64,000 nucleotides of DNA, from assembly GCA_944990035.1 (NCBI GenBank), contig CALYLX010000044.1, forward strand, positions 1 to 64,000, written 5' to 3'. Source of the DNA: Clitopilus passeckerianus. Taxonomy: Eukaryota > Basidiomycota > Agaricomycetes > Agaricales > Entolomataceae. How positions within the stretch are numbered: the stretch's first letter is position 1; each line of letters begins with the position of its first letter. Shown here piece after piece: positions 43,802-57,564 of this stretch. The notes below the pieces were generated by a model that was not told where the DNA came from, did no database searches, and saw only the letters and a program-made list of their open reading frames with translations. The position numbers and the translations under genes are program-made.

Positions 43802-46800
43802 CTATTGGACGGGTGCAGCGCTGACAACAGGCATGGGAACAAATGCAGGAATAAAGTTTGTCGCAGCGCCGTTCGCCATCACCCCAAACGCCCCTCCTTC
43901 GCCACCTTGCTCATTCTTCTTCTTCCTGCCATTCCCAGTGCCTACGCCAACCATACCGGTTTTCTTCTTCTTAGGCGTACCATTCATTTCGCCTCCGCCT
44001 GCCCCACCTCCACCACTGGCTGCCCCCGCAACCGGCCCAGGCCCCGTACCTGAAGGGGCGGCTTTCTTCTTCTTTGCAGCTGCACCCGTCCCTCCGGATC
44101 TTATAATCTGACCCAAAGGACCCATCTTCACCTGTGCAGGGTTTGGTGCATCGTCTGGTAGAACGACAGGCGTTGGTGGCAGCGCTAATGCTGCTGGTGG
44201 CGAAAGGACTGGCACAGCTGAAGGAGGGCCTGACATAGGTGTATCGAGAGGTGACTTGATCTCAGGCGTTGCGGATGCAGGAGTAGGTACGGGTGGGTAC
44301 GGTGAGGTACCATAAACTGGCACCGCGGAGGAGGGCGCAGGTTGGGTTGTCCCGGGAATCGAAGGCCCAGGTAGAGTAGGTCCACGCAGAGGAAGAATAG
44401 TGGGTCCAGGAAGACCTGGTATTGAAGGTCCTGGGAGTCTGGCCGGTATCGACGGCGGGAGTAAAGGTTGAGGTAGCTGAGGTTGAAGGGGTGGCTGTTG
44501 TGCCGCAGCAACGGCAGCAAATCGGCCTTGGTAGTAGGGCTTGAGCAAACCGATTTGGTGGTCGAGCTGCGTAGAATCCAGAGGAAGTAGTGGCGGGGGT
44601 GGTGGATAGGGAGGTGGAGGTTCTGTGGGTTTTGCACTGTAGGAAAGTCAGAGGTCAATTTTGAGTTGTAGTGAGAGAAGTCGCAATGCGTACGCCATTG
44701 GTTTGTTCTGAGCCTTTTTTCTCTTGAGTAGCTTCTTGGGAATACTCAAGTTTGATAAACCGAACTCGGCCGCAATACCCAATTCCCGCAAGCCAAGGTA
44801 GTCTTCGCCCAATGACTCTGCAAAATCGCCGCTGAAAATATAAACCGTCAGCTTTATGAGGGACAAATATAAATGATAACGTACATGGCAAGAACTCCCG
44901 CATCTTCCTCGTCTTCCTCTTCAAAGAAGTACTCGTCTGCCAGAGGTTCCACGGAGTTCTAGGAGGAACGTCAGCACCAAAAACCATCTGCATGTTATAG
45001 AACGTACGGAATATGCGTTGACAAGCTTCTTCTCCACTTCGGAAAGCCTGGCACCATATCTCTCCACATCATCGCGAATATAACGCTCAAGATCCTGGAC
45101 CCCTGAAGCACCGCTCTCAAAGAGAGTATGTAGAATGATTTCCTGATTGTTGTGTTAGTCAGTTTTGGCAGGATGCGACAACGGAGAGGACATACCTCAG
45201 GGCTCATGGTATTTGCATGCTTCTCCGAAAGAAACTTGATCGTCCTGCCAACATTGAGGAGGTACTCCGAAGCGACACCAGCGAAAACATCCAAAGAAGT
45301 TCTTGATGAACCTTCAATGAATCTCAGAAATTAGGCGCAGGGAAGGATATGAACAAGAAACAACGCACCCTGGAACCCAACATGCTCCAATACTTTCCCT
45401 GACATCCACTTGATACAATCTGTCGCGTTTTTCTCTCCCAGTTCAATCCCTCCCACTTTCCTCTTCCCCTTCCTCGGAATCGGCCAAGGTCTCTCATCAA
45501 TCTTGTCATCGATCACGCCAAGCCCATCATCGTCGTCTAGCCCAGGCATGGTCATCGGAGACCCAACACCACCGGTTGCGCCACCACCAAAAATCCCTGC
45601 TTCAGGTCCACCCGTGCCGTCTGGATCGTCAGCATTCGAGTTGTTATTGAGATTCAAAGCTGCGAATCGAGCATGCGTATGCCTTAACCTCTTCATAGTC
45701 TTGAGATTGCCGTTGATAGCAGTCAACAGAGACTTCGGTGGTGCTTCTTCCTCGACTGGCTCACGTTTCTTCTTCCGTTTCTGCTTCGAACGAGGCTTGC
45801 TTACTGGCGGATGAGCGTTGGAGTGAATTTTACTTGACGAAGAGGACGGAATGGAGGATGCGACTTGGATATGGGGAAGTCCGTTGCCGAGGAGGGAGTC
45901 AGATTGGACGGCACCCCACCAGAGTTCAGAAAGCTCGTCTCGTTCAAAGGGTATGGGGGTTGCGAATTGAGAGCTGTAACGTTTGCGCTTGCGAGGTCTC
46001 GCGTCAAGAGCTCCATTTCTATTTAGATGGTCAGATACTCTGCCAGACTCACAGTCTGAATGGCTTACGCTTTTCGCTTGTCCCCTGCATTACTATCAGG
46101 TGAATCCGCGTCATCAGATCCATCTTCCACTGGGGGTTGTTGTTGTACAATAGGAGCCGCCAACTGGTGCAGTTTCTCTATGCTTGATTGGGTATCTTTT
46201 GTGACGGTGTAAGTTCCAGTCGTAGAGTCAAATGCGTTCATAATGTCCGAGTCGAGTCGAGTAAATAAGGCCATTCCTTCCGCGGTTCGGACAATGGCTG
46301 GGGTATCGGTGAAGGGAAGATTACGGCGCGCTGGGGCATTCTTGCCAGATATGGTACTCGAGGGACGTATTTCGGGCGTTCCGGCTTGAGAAAAATTAGA
46401 AATGAGGGAAGGCGAACGGTGGTGTGAATAGGTGCGACCATTGACGAAGGCATGGCCGTTAATTCTTGGCCGTGCAATATGAGTCACCGCGAGGTCAGAG
46501 GGGATGGGAGGATCTGTGCGTTCTTTGCGGTCCGTAATGTACTTGAGCAGTCGATCTGCTTTGACTTTCATACGCTTTGCGCATTGCCGGAGGGGATGGT
46601 TCTACGGTGTGGCGTCAATATTGTAAACCACGAACAACGACTTGAATGGGCATACTTCGGCGGCATTGTACTGGTAGCAGTTCGACCATATTAGGTCCAA
46701 GTCGTCCTTGAATTCACGCTTCGACTTGTATTGTTTCTGCTTGACCTTCTTGAGCATAGTTCCGAGGTCCATGGGGTTGGCGATGACTAGTTGAGTTGGC

Positions 46801-47259
46801 GGTGGGTCTCAGGATATAGCATGATTGAGGTCAGACACGTACCATCGTAGTAGTCCGGAGCCTCCGCTCTGGACACAGGCTTGAGGAAAGCCTCAGCATC
46901 ATGGTTGTCCTAAAACATACGGTAAACCACGCGTCATAGGAGACGACGACGGGAGAAATATTCACGATAGTAACGGTCCTTAGGTCGGTGAGCAGTCCTT
47001 CAAGAGAGTCGTAGAAAGGATCTGAGAGCTTCGCGTCGTAACCAGAACGCTATTTGAATAGAACTGTTGGAACTAATACGGAGAAGTGGCATCAATGTTT
47101 GCTTACCCGACTGTCCTTGACAGCACTTAAGAGTTGCCTGAGCTCAGAATCCGGGAGGTTCGTCTTGATCTGTGACTCTGCTAGCTTCCTAAGGAGATTC
47201 TACAGCCAATTGAGTCATTTCTGCGATGGATTCGTCAAATGCTGAAGACTTACGTTCAT
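43802..47259 (-). CDS. SPT7: SAGA subunit Spt7-like bromodomain protein
   Basis: Bromodomain and histone-fold subunit of the SAGA co-activator complex. The first coding exon is six bases (47259-47254, Met-Asn), followed by 47199-47107, 47049-46966, 46909 and onward. The N-terminal [10 protein letters not shown] and [17 protein letters not shown] precede a bromodomain: [48 protein letters not shown] (the acetyl-lysine Asn), [15 protein letters not shown], about 46909-46560. A basic, disordered middle part follows, then a predicted histone-fold region ([32 protein letters not shown], about 45410-45190), an acidic stretch ([20 protein letters not shown]), and a Pro-rich/Lys-rich tail to the stop at 43802. 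No frame break in about 3.4 kb. It should help hold SAGA together and read acetylated histones. Confidence 0.88.
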
Positions 47260-48288
47260 CCTCTAAACCACTACCTCCGACGATGGGCCATGCATGAAGA
47301 CGCTTTGACCGTGTTTGGATGGCACTGCAACGACGCCGGACACGGCAAACCCCGAGAGAGTGCGGTTTCTTTCCCGTCGCTTCAGACTACGAGCGAAGGC
47401 TCAGTCTATAGGTTTGCTGCTCAATATCAACGAGAACTGCTCACCCCTGTAATCCTGAGATTGTGGTGTCGCCAATTATCCGAGTTTTCCTGCCTCTACG
47501 ACGATATCAACCATGCGATGCGTACCAACATGACCTGGTCACCTTCCACTCTTTCTGGCAAACCCCCGACCATTCTCAGTGGCGGAAAATCTAACCTCGC
47601 AAGAAGAAGCTCCTATGTGATGGTTTCAGATCTCAATTCTTTCTCGAAATATACCTCCTTGTTCATTGTAGGACCTTCAGCCAATTCTCGGCGAAATGTC
47701 ACCCATGCTTCTCGGACCGGTCTTTTCTGGGAAGGTAAACGATGGGAATGTCATGCTATTCAAACGACGTCGCTGCCGTCTTCGTTGCCGTGCATCTCCA
47801 GGTATCAGAACACAATTCTTTGCTTGTACACTTTTTCCGTAGCCCCGTCGCTCCCCAGCGATATCAGACATTGGAAATTCCGCGCTCGTTTTTCTGGTCC
47901 CATGATCTCTCGCTACAGTCCTTCTCAAATTCTCTTGAGAAGAGATCTGCCGCTTCTGCGCATACCTTTTCCTACTAATCACCTCATAAAAGCTGACATA
48001 GCACCTGTGAGCAGCGCAACACCGGTGAGGTTGTCCGCGCTTAGATTATCTACGTGAGTAGGACATATCTTTATCGAAAGGACACACCTGATAGTATGAT
48101 AGGACTGTCGCACTATTACCGTGGATTTCTCCATCTGCCGAGATTGCCCCATGACCTCCCATGACACTCTTTGCCGATCCTTACGACACCTCCGAAATGC
48201 AGCAATAATTTCCCTCAACTATTAAAAGGCCATCCAAATAAAATACCGGCCCGCTAGAGACCTTCGTTTCTACACCTTTTGGTGGAGG
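47260..48288. other. Divergent intergenic region (SPT7 / GH115)
   Basis: About 1 kb of promoter space. A plus-strand open frame of 272 codons (47239-48057) overlaps the first SPT7 exon antisense, but has no recognisable domain and an odd composition, so I do not call it a gene. No repeat or RNA gene seen. Confidence 0.4.
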
Positions 48289-51200
48289 ATGCATCTGTTG
48301 CACGCCTTCTCCACACTCGCCGTCCTCTGGACTGGTGTCCGAGCAATCGGGCAAGACAAATGCGTCACCTTTACATCGTCTACTTCTAGCTTCCCTGTCG
48401 TCAGCAAAGGCAAAGCGGCACCTATCATCGTCTCTTCCGATGACTGGCCGGGAGTACACCGGGCAGTCGCTGACTTCGCTGCCGACATTGAACGAGTGAC
48501 TGGCAAAAAACCAGACATCCTCAATGTCACCACTCCTGGAGACGTCAGCAAGGTCAAAGGCACCCCAATCATTGTTGGAACGCTTGGGAAGTCATCCTTG
48601 ACTTCGACCTTGACCAACTCCTCTCAAACCTTCGATGTTTCTGGCGTTCAAGGCCAATGGGAGTCGTTCAAATCGCAGCTGATCAAGAGCCCTTTACCGG
48701 GACTCGATAGCGCTTTTGTTGTCGCTGGTGCTGATAAACGAGGGACTATATTCGCTTTGTATGACCTCTCGGAGCAATTTGGTGCGGCTATTCTCATCTT
48801 CCTTCGTTAAGATTCTTCTAACATTCGGTCATATCCTGTCAGGTGTCTCTCCTTGGTACTGGTGGGCTGATGTTCCAGTCAAAAAGCACTCAGAGCTCTA
48901 CATCAACGCAGCTGGATGCTCCCATGGAAGTCCGACCGTCAAGTACAGGGGCATCTTCCTCAATGACGAGCAGCCAGCCCTGCAGAATTGGGCCATGGAG
49001 AAGTTCACCAACGGGACCACCAGTTCACCTCTTGGGTCTCCGTTCAATCATTTGTTCTATACCAAGCTGTGAGTCGTGATCAAATGCTCCTTGGGGTTCA
49101 TGACTGAGTGCCCTTAATTAGGTTCGAACTGATTCTGCGGATGAAAGCAAACTATTTGTGGCCAGGTGAGCTAACCTATCCCTTTGTTATTATCTGGCTG
49201 TGCTGACAATCCTGTACTAGCTATGTGGGGAAGGTAAGTCATATCTTGATGGAGCCTAGCAAGCCTATTGCTGACCAGTGAAAAGCGCTTTCGCCTTGGA
49301 TGACTCTCAGAACCAACCTCTAGCCGACATGTTCGGTGTAGTCATGGGTACAAGGTTCTTATCTCTCCTCTACTCCTTTGATTGCTGTTTAAAGTAAGCT
49401 TTTCCAAACAGTCACCAGGAACCGATGATGCGAGCAACACCCAATGAATTCTCCGTTCTCCAGTATGGTGCCTGGGATTGGACAAAGAACCAAGCGAACA
49501 TCACCAAGTACTTCCAGGAAGGTGCTGAAAGAGCTAAAAACTACGAGTCGGTCTTCACGATTGGCATGAGAGGATTCGGTGACTGTAAGTTGCCTGTTCT
49601 TCTCCTTTCTGGTTTCCCTAGCATGGTGTTGACTCTACGTAACAGTGCCGCTTTCCGAAAATGAGAATATCGGACTGTTACAGGGCGTCGTCGACGAACA
49701 GACTAAGATTTTGACCTCGGTATTCCAGGAGCAAATTCAAGACATTCCACAGATTTGGACCCTCTGTTCGTGTTTCCACCGCCTCATGTTCTACGAGAGA
49801 CTAATGGCTTCGCAGACCAAGAAGTCGAAGGATACTACGATCACGGAATGAAGGTCCCGGATTATGTGACCTTACTGTGGACCGATGACAAGTATGTTTT
49901 CTTGTGGCTTCGTTTCGACATTGTTTCTGACAATGAAGCTAGCTGGGGCAATATCCGCCGATTCCCAGCGACTGCTGAGAGGAATAGGACTGGAGGCGCT
50001 GGCGTGTACTATCATGTGGGTTATCCATCTTTTGAAGATGATCAATAGGGCTAATCTGAAGCTCATATAGGTGGATTTCGTAGGTATTCTCGTATCTGGT
50101 ATGCCCTCTGAGCACTCATTAGACCGCGGGTAACAGGTCGGCCCGCCGAGAGACTACAAATGGGTCACAGTAAGTAGGAGTTCGACACATCAGACAAGCA
50201 CTTAAACGAATCCCGTATTTGCAACAGTCCAGCCAAATTCCAAAGGTAGGCTATCGTCGCCCTAACTTTATTAACCTATGGTCGTAACATCCTTTTGCGT
50301 AGATCTACGAACAAATGTCCGTCGCCGTAGACAAGGCAGCAACTCAGGTTTGGGTCCTCAATGTCGGAGATCTGAAGCCCTATGAACGCGAAACCGAGTT
50401 CTTCCTGAACTATGGCTGGAATGCTACCCGCTGGAACCCGGATAACCTCAACTCCTACGTCAGCGAATGGGCCCAGAGGGAATTTGCCCTGGATGCACCT
50501 GCAACGAAATCCGTGGTCGATATTGTTGCCAACCTGACACGCTTCAATGCAAGGAGGAAGCCGGAGTTACTGAATAGCACTACTTTCAGCCTGATCAACT
50601 ACAGAGAGTGGGTTTTGTACTCTCAGGCTGACCGGGTCGACTGCTTGCTAATTACGAACATATCCTAGGTCTGACAGCGTACTTGGTGCGTGGGAAACAT
50701 TACTAGACGCCTCGACTAGCATCTACAACAAGCTTTCTGCGGACATGAAACCTGCTTTCTTCCAACTCGTCCATCATCCCGTTTCTGCCAGTGCGAACTT
50801 GGCTAATATGGTAGATGCCTTTCTGGATCATCTCATAACGCAATTCTGAAGGTCATGCCAGCTTGTTTCCGCTGGGCTGAACAATATGAGAGGAACGCAA
50901 GCTCGAGTACGTTCCTTGCATGATGCATCCTCTCGCATGCTGACGATCTGTGTTTCCTTACTAGCTGAGCACCAACCAACTCGCAGATGCCGTCGTTGAC
51001 TACTTTGAGCACGACTACGATTTCGAAGAACAATATCACACATTGTTGAATGGTAAGCCCAAGGCCGCCTTTTCATCCACGCCACACCCTGACTCCCATT
51101 TCTCCAGGAAAATGGGACCAGTGAGTATAACCCAGTCGTTTCCAACTGCAATCCCTGACTTCGAGGCCAGTATGATGGATCAGACTCGTAAGGCCATTGT

Positions 51201-52614
51201 CAAAATATTTCCTGGAACAACAACTAATATCCTTGTGATCAGACGTTGGCTATTACTACTGGCAACAACCGATGGCTAATACGTGAGTGAGACTAGCAAC
51301 GATGGCTGGACTTTGCTAAAACGCTGCACAGTATGCCGCCAATCACCCGCTTCCAAAGCAAGAAACAGGCACTTGCAGGTGTAATGAGGATTGTACCGGA
51401 AGGCACTTTGGGAGCATGGTGAGAGGCCTCAACATAAATTTATCTACGAAACTCATGCTTCTTCTCTTGACAGGCCCGGCGACAACCCAAGCCAGTGTGC
51501 CCAAGGATACAACTGTCCTCCGCCCACCATCACTCTCGACAACTTCGACGTATTGGGTAGCCGATACGTCGATGTAGGCTCTGGTGGACCCGCAACATTC
51601 ACGTTCACCGCTTCGACCAACGCTACCTGGTTGACCTTGTCGTCCAAAGGAGGGTCTATCACCGCCTCTAAACCTGAACAGAGAGTCTACGCTTCCGTCA
51701 ACAACTGGGGTAGCCTAGCAGCGGGTGCAAACTACGCAGTCATTACGTTCACTGCCAAGGCTGCGAAACAAGCCCCATTGACCGTGCAAGTTACTTTCGT
51801 CGCCACGAAAAACAATCTGGCTTCTGGATTCAAAGGTGCCTTTCACTGTGAACTGAACTGAATTAACGAAAATTAACGTACGTCAATGCCAGGATTTGTT
51901 GAGGGTGACAGAACTGTGTCCATTGAAGCTGGTCATGCAACCCGAAATAATACGGCGGGCGGCATGTTCTGGAAAAACATCCCGAACTACGGACGAACGG
52001 TCTCCGGCGTAACACCTTGGCCACGACTTGGAAACAACGACGCAAACTTTACCGCTGGTGGAGGACCTTCATTGTTCGTCATTCGAGCTTCCATTGCTGA
52101 TATTTGCTAACGTACCTGATAAAGGGAATACGACTTCTATCTTTTCAATACGATCGCCAACAACGGAACTGTCAATGTGACTACTCTCCTCTCACCTACG
52201 CTCAACTCCGGAGAACGCAGCCGTCCCATGGCATTTGCTATTTCAGTTGATGACCAGACTCCGGTCGTATCCCACTTCTTCCCTCCCGCCGTGCCTGGAG
52301 GCTTCCCACCTCAATGGGGTGGCAACGACGGCTTCGCTGCGAACAACATCATAAGTGTGACAACTTCCTTCAAAGCATCTCCTGGAGCGCATACGTTGAA
52401 GGTTAGTTGTAGCCAGTCCGAGTTTAACTTCGTTGGGTTCGCTGATCGTGTTATCTAGCTCTTTGCAGTAGAACCTGCTGTGACCGTGCAAAAGCTCATC
52501 ATTGGTATGTATTCAAGTTCAGCGAGATGTGCATGTTGTCTGATACTCTTGCTAGATGCTGGTGGATTGAGGCCGAGTTATTTGGGGCCTCCGGAAAGTC
52601 GAGTGTCGAGTTAA
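48289..52614 (+). CDS. Secreted GH115 alpha-glucuronidase
   Basis: Glycoside hydrolase family 115, removing (4-O-methyl-)glucuronic acid from xylan. ATG at 48289 opens a signal peptide (MHLLHAFSTLAVLWTGVRA). Many short introns, all with consistent phase: for example 48779-48840, 49767-49816 and a 62-base intron within NYR-ESDSVLGAWE at about 50606-50667. Family blocks: PIIVSSDDWPGVHRAVADFA, SPWYWWADVPV, YRGIFLNDEQP, ANYLWPAMWGSAFALDD, QPLADMFGVVMGTSHQEPM, FTIGMRGFGD, EGYYDHGMKVPDYVTLLWTD, GGAGVYYHVD, YWQQPMANTMPP, and a C-terminal SYLGPPES ending at stop 52612-52614. The C-terminal third is beta-rich. Likely part of hemicellulose breakdown during growth on plant litter or wood. No breaks seen over 4.3 kb. 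Confidence 0.9.
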
Positions 52615-52903
52615 ATCTGGCAAATCTCAGAGAATGAGCCTGATCCGCCGCCGAATTTGCATTTACGATACCCTATCTAGTTATCGTGTTTGAATATACG
52701 AGTTACGCCCTTTCAAATACATATTGCTTCACCCCAGCTTCGGGATTGCAAACTTGACGATGTTTGAGGCTGCCGTGCCATGGACATACGCGGTCATGCC
52801 GTAATCGCCTGATGTCATCCGCGCCCAACGACATCTGGCTTGCTTCCTCATTCCAGAGTCACGACCACTCCACTGCGAGAGGCCGAGTTCATCGTTCTTA
52901 ACG

Positions 52904-55900
52904 ATGCTCAGGCAATACGTAGCACCGTTGGGCACGTTAATAGCTCTCTTGCTTTACCTATCCGTCTTCCTCTCAGTTAAACTCACCGACTCTTTGCCCA
53001 AACCGGCCTCGGAATCTAAACAGAACAGGCTGAATGTCAACTTAACCCAAGCATGGGAGGACTTGCACAGGATTGCAACTGGCCCGCATCCTTACAACTC
53101 CAGGAAGAATGATGCCGTCGCAGAATACCTGTTGGATAGGTTGCAAGGAGTGGCAGAGCAATATCCTGATGTTCAAGTCACGCAGGATCTTGTATCCAAC
53201 GGAACATTCAGAACGACCTACTTCGAAGGCACAAACATTCTGGTGAAGATACCTGGCACAGCAAGGGATGCTGACAAGGATGCAATTCTGTTTTCGGCAC
53301 ATTACGACTCAGTGTCCACTTCCACCGGTACAGTGGACGATGGCATTGCCATTGTCTGCATGTTGCAGCTCGCTCAGAAGTTTTCCAAGGACCGGGGAAG
53401 GAAAACAGCCATCTTCAACTTCAACAACGGCGAGGAAGACTGGCTGAATGGTGCTAAGGCGTAAGTATCTCTTGCATTTTCAAGAAAGTCAGCTAATATG
53501 CTTCTCCAGCTTTATGCAACACCCATGGTCAAACTTGACTAGTAGCTTCTTGAATCTTGAAGGTGCTGCTTCCGGAGGGTATGCATGCTTGACTCGTGGC
53601 TACCTCTCTATTTTCTCAACCTTGTTCCAGGCGTCCGTTGCTCTTTAGAAGCACTTCCCTAGCCCCGGTGAAATCGTTCTCGCGTTCTGTGCCCCACCCA
53701 CATACCTCCATCCTCGCGGCAGACGCATTTGCAGCAGGTGTCATCCGCTCCGGAACGGACTACTCCGTATACGCCAACCCTTCTACTGAAGGCTCTTACA
53801 ATCCTCATGGAATGCAAGGATTAGATCTGGCCTTCTACAAAGGAAGGAGCCGATATCATACCAAGTATGATGCGATAGCTTGGCTCGAAGGCGGGACTTA
53901 TCGGGCAGTCTGGGGTATGCTCGAGAGCGCTGTAGCTGTTGGCGACGAGCTCCTGACTGGAAATAACGGAGGAAAGGAAGAGAGTGCAGTGTATTTTGAT
54001 GGTAAGCATCCCTCCCGTTACGCCTTTAAGCCTTTCTAAAGCAAGAAATAGTGTTCGGGCATGCCACCGTGGTCTTCTCTCTGAACAGTCTGCGGATCTA
54101 CAATATCGTCTTCCTCTCGGTCATTCCCGTCGTCGTCATCCTTCTTTCCGTCTGCAAGCGACTTGCAGCCCCTGGTGGTCTTGATTCTTACAAATTCCAT
54201 TTCCGCTGGGTTCGTTTCTGGTTTGCGTTGATTCTCACCAGCGCTGCACAAGTAGGATTGGTTGCTCTGTATAAGAACTTCAATCCATATGTAAGTTATC
54301 TGCATTTCATATCCTTCCATCTTTCTGAATAATACCCTTTGCAGGTTGTCTACTCATACCCATACTTGACCCTCTTCACTTCCTTTGCGTTGACCTACAT
54401 AACGCTTTACATCTCCTTGTCAGTTCCTCTCCGACTCCCCTACTTCATTACGTCTCGCATTTCCTCCTCGACACCGACTATAAACCCCAATGAGGTCAAA
54501 TATCGCTCCACACAAGCCACGACTGTCCTTCTACAACTTCTCATCCTCTCGTACATCCTTCTGTTTGTCCCTATCGCAATTCTTTCTGGAGGACAGAACA
54601 TCGGCAGCATATACCCTCTATCCGCTCTCCTAACTTGCGCCTTTGCTGGGTGGGTCGTCGGTGTAGGAGGAGAGATGCTGTTCGGGATCTATGGGGACGA
54701 GGGCGTTGAGGTCAAGAGGGAAAGAGTTGATCGTACCGATGACGAGGAAGATGCTGAAGAAGGCCAGGACGAGCAGAATGGCCACCAGGAAAGAAGATAC
54801 GTTAGCGGCGTTATGTACACGGCCCCCCACGACAGGGACAGCAGTGCCAATACCGAATCCACCGTTCGTCCAACCTCGCCGAACTGGGGTGCTCGATCAA
54901 CTTCGAACAACGGACCCGACAACTCGGAAGAACAGGAGACAGAGCCTACCGAGATTACACCACTTATTCAACAACGCAGGGAAGCAGGGTTGCCTCTGAC
55001 TGACCTCAGGCTGAGGGAAGAGGGTGTCGGGAAGGAGCTGGCGAGGATGATTGTATGGCTCTTGCAGGTTGCCTTCGTGGTGCCTATTCCCATTATCCTG
55101 GTCGCGCATATTGCTCTCATCATGGTGGATGGGTCATCTCAGAGTGTTGTCGATGGCGGAGGTGTCGGAACTAGTAAGTTTTCACACTAGCAGTTGCGCT
55201 TCTTTGCTCATGGAGGATTTCAGTATACGCAAGCTTCTCGGCCATCTCCCTTCTTTTACTTCTCCCAGTCATGCCATTCTTCCCGGCACCATCCACTTTG
55301 CCTCCCCCGCCAGCCAAACCCAAGAAAGGCAGCAAATTCCCTGACACCACTACCTCCAATGGCACCATGACCCTTACCTTCATTCTTTTCATCCTTTTCC
55401 TCGTTTCCGCCCTCCTGACCAGCGGGACTCTCGGTCTCCTGAGCAGAGCTGTCGGTGTCAGCGAGGCATATCGCCCAGGCTTCCCCTTCGGCGTCGAGAG
55501 CCCAATGAAGGTCTACTTCCAGCAACAAGTTGAAATTCGCCCCAGTGGCAAGATTGTTCCGAGTACCACTTTGACCGGCGTTCCATATTACATGGAAAAG
55601 CTGGTCGTACCGGAGCTGCCGTCGAGTCATGGAGAGAAGGCAAAGGGGGTGAATTGCGGTGAAGCGACTGGGAGAGGCAAAGGCGGTGCAGGGTTGAGGA
55701 GATGCGCTTGGGAGAATGAGTTACTTCCTTGGCCAGGAGCATATAAGGCCGAGTCTACGGGGTCGATTGATGAGGGAGAGGATGACTGGGAGATGTGGTG
55801 GAATCTTGACTCAGAGACGACGACAGCTTCTTCTAGAGTGCCCAAGAACCCGTATTTCCGAGCTCAGGTGTCGACACCTATCGACAGCAGGAAGAACTTG

Positions 55901-56380
55901 ATAAGGACCATCGCAGTGGAAGGCAGGAACACCAGGAATTGTAGGATCTATTTCGATTCGCCTACTAAGGACTCTCCATCACTGGCGAAAGTCAAGGAGT
56001 GGCGTGTTCGAGGTGGTGAGGGTGTTGGGAAGGAGGTTCCTGGAGGTGAGGGAGAGGGTGTCAAGGAGGTGAGGATGTGGAGTAGGACGTGGGGAAGAGA
56101 ATTCGTTCTCGACGCAGAACTTGATGCGTCTAGCGAAGGACACAAGCTCAGTGGGAGGGTGGCTTGCGAGTGGACTGAGTATCGAAGTGGATTGGTGGAG
56201 CCGCGAAGCGCGAGCTTGACCTTGCCACATTACCATCTTGCAGATGTTTCAGGCGACGAGAAGGGAGAGAATCCGAGCATACCAGCGTATGAGGAAGTTC
56301 TCCAGAACCTTCCTCGTTGGGCAGTCGCAACGAAGCTTCAGGATGGATTGGTGGAAGTCTGGTGGAAGTTTGAGATTTGA
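52904..56380 (+). CDS. Vacuolar membrane M28 metallopeptidase (Pff1-like)
   Basis: Zinc peptidase family M28 with a multi-pass membrane C-terminus, as in yeast Pff1. ATG at 52904 gives a signal-anchor (PLGTLIALLLYLSVFLSV). The peptidase domain has LFSAHYDSV (zinc His), GTVDDG (zinc Asp) and NFNNGEEDWLNGA (catalytic Glu). SRYHTKYDAIAWL then supplies the usual His/Asp region. Several hydrophobic spans follow (about 54080-54290, 54340-54700, 55040-55120, 55200-55280, 55360-55440), an acidic loop near 54720-54780, and a lumenal beta-rich domain ending VEVWWKFEI at 56380. Introns at about 53461-53510, 53580-53632, 54001-54052 and 54291-54344 keep phase. Lies close (290 bases) downstream of GH115 on the same strand. 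Family members sit in the vacuole membrane. Confidence 0.87.
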
Positions 56381-56511
56381 ATGGCTTCCCGTCGTGTATT
56401 GGGATCCTCTTTGTATTCTATCCTAGCGAGCTGACTCTATGTTATGGGACTTCTGTTCAGGCTCAGGAAATGCTTAAGAGGCCATGTAGATAATTTGAAA
56501 CTTCTTCTCAA

Positions 56512-56585
56512 GGGCACATGGTGTAGTTGGTTATCACATCCGCTTAGCATGCGGGGGGTGCCCGGTTCAATTCCGGGTGTGTCCA
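56512..56585 (+). tRNA. tRNA-Ala(AGC), intronless
   Basis: 74 bases, same as the spliced form of 28338-28420. Anticodon AGC in loop TTAGCAT, acceptor GGGCACA/TGTGTCC, discriminator A at 56585. No intron between positions 37 and 38. Confidence 0.92.
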
Positions 56586-56589
56586 AATC

Positions 56590-56594
56590 TTTTT
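56590..56594 (+). terminator. Pol III terminator of tRNA-Ala
   Basis: Run of five T residues starting five bases after the tRNA end. Confidence 0.7.
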
Positions 56595-57564
56595 GCGTGT
56601 CTCATGATCCATCAACTGCAGGTGCAGGTGATGTAACCATCAACCAATCTCACACGGTGTACATACTCGTTTATGGGTTGTTTGCCTGTGAAAATGTCTA
56701 AACGACTCGGAGAACACGCAGACGACCGTCGACATATCAGAGGTTGTCATCAACATCGCATCTGAGTACTGAGTACGTGGGTGGCCTACCATCATTTATG
56801 GTTCTTGTCTCTACCCTACATTCGAAGAGCCTCATCATTCACACTTTGGCATTTCTTGATGCTGAAAACGAATGTTGGTTTGCAAGCGGGCATGATTCTT
56901 AGCGTGTGAGCTAATGTGAGAGGCCAACTCGATAACACCTTCTGTGCCGATGCCTTTCCTTGAAACAACACATTAATCCCCGTCCTTGGGCCGCACTCTT
57001 ACTGAGGCTCTAAAGCCTGCGTCGAGCTGGGACCTCAATGACAACTCAGTAGCCGAGCTTGAGGTTGATCTTTGAACAACGACGAATAAGCGAGAGAGCT
57101 GTGCAGTCAGCCCGCCTCCTGCCAATCAGAGGACTTCTCAACGCGACGCGTCGTTACGTTACTTGGCGCGTTACCACCATCTCCGCATCCACCACAGCCC
57201 AGTCTGCAGCCGGAGGGGACGTTGACCTACCCTTACCGAAACCATCACAAGCTTGCGGGCGGCTGTTTCCAACTCATGCGGTATATAACCCACCAGTTGA
57301 TGAAACAAAGCATACCTCAACATCCAGTGCAGGCACTCGGTTCTAAACCAACGAGCTTCCATATAAACCTGCAGTTTCACGATTAATTCACGACTATAAA
57401 CGACCTTCGCTATCTCCCTCTAGTATATCTGGGACAAGCACCAATACCTGCATCTACACCAACCATTATAATCGCCACAGCACCTTGCTAAAAGTTTCAA
57501 TACCAACGCCAACACTAATCAACCAATACATCTTCTTGCAACTATAATTCACCGAGACTTAGAA
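56595..57564. other. Intergenic region
   Basis: No coding gene recognised. A TATATAA string at 57282-57288, followed by a pyrimidine/CA-rich leader, could serve the small gene at 57565. Confidence 0.4.
57282..57288 (+). promoter_or_regulatory. TATA-like box upstream of the small Ser/Thr-rich gene
   Basis: TATATAA about 280 bases before the ATG at 57565. The intervening sequence is CT/CA-rich, as in strongly expressed fungal genes with long leaders. Confidence 0.35.

Noticed and set aside
43794..44111. Plus-strand open frame rich in Pro/Ala/Phe.
   Set aside because: Antisense shadow of the Gly/Lys/Pro-rich SPT7 C-terminus.
47239..48057. Plus-strand open frame of 272 codons.
   Set aside because: It overlaps the first SPT7 exon antisense, has no domain, signal or codon pattern I recognise, and lies in shared promoter space.
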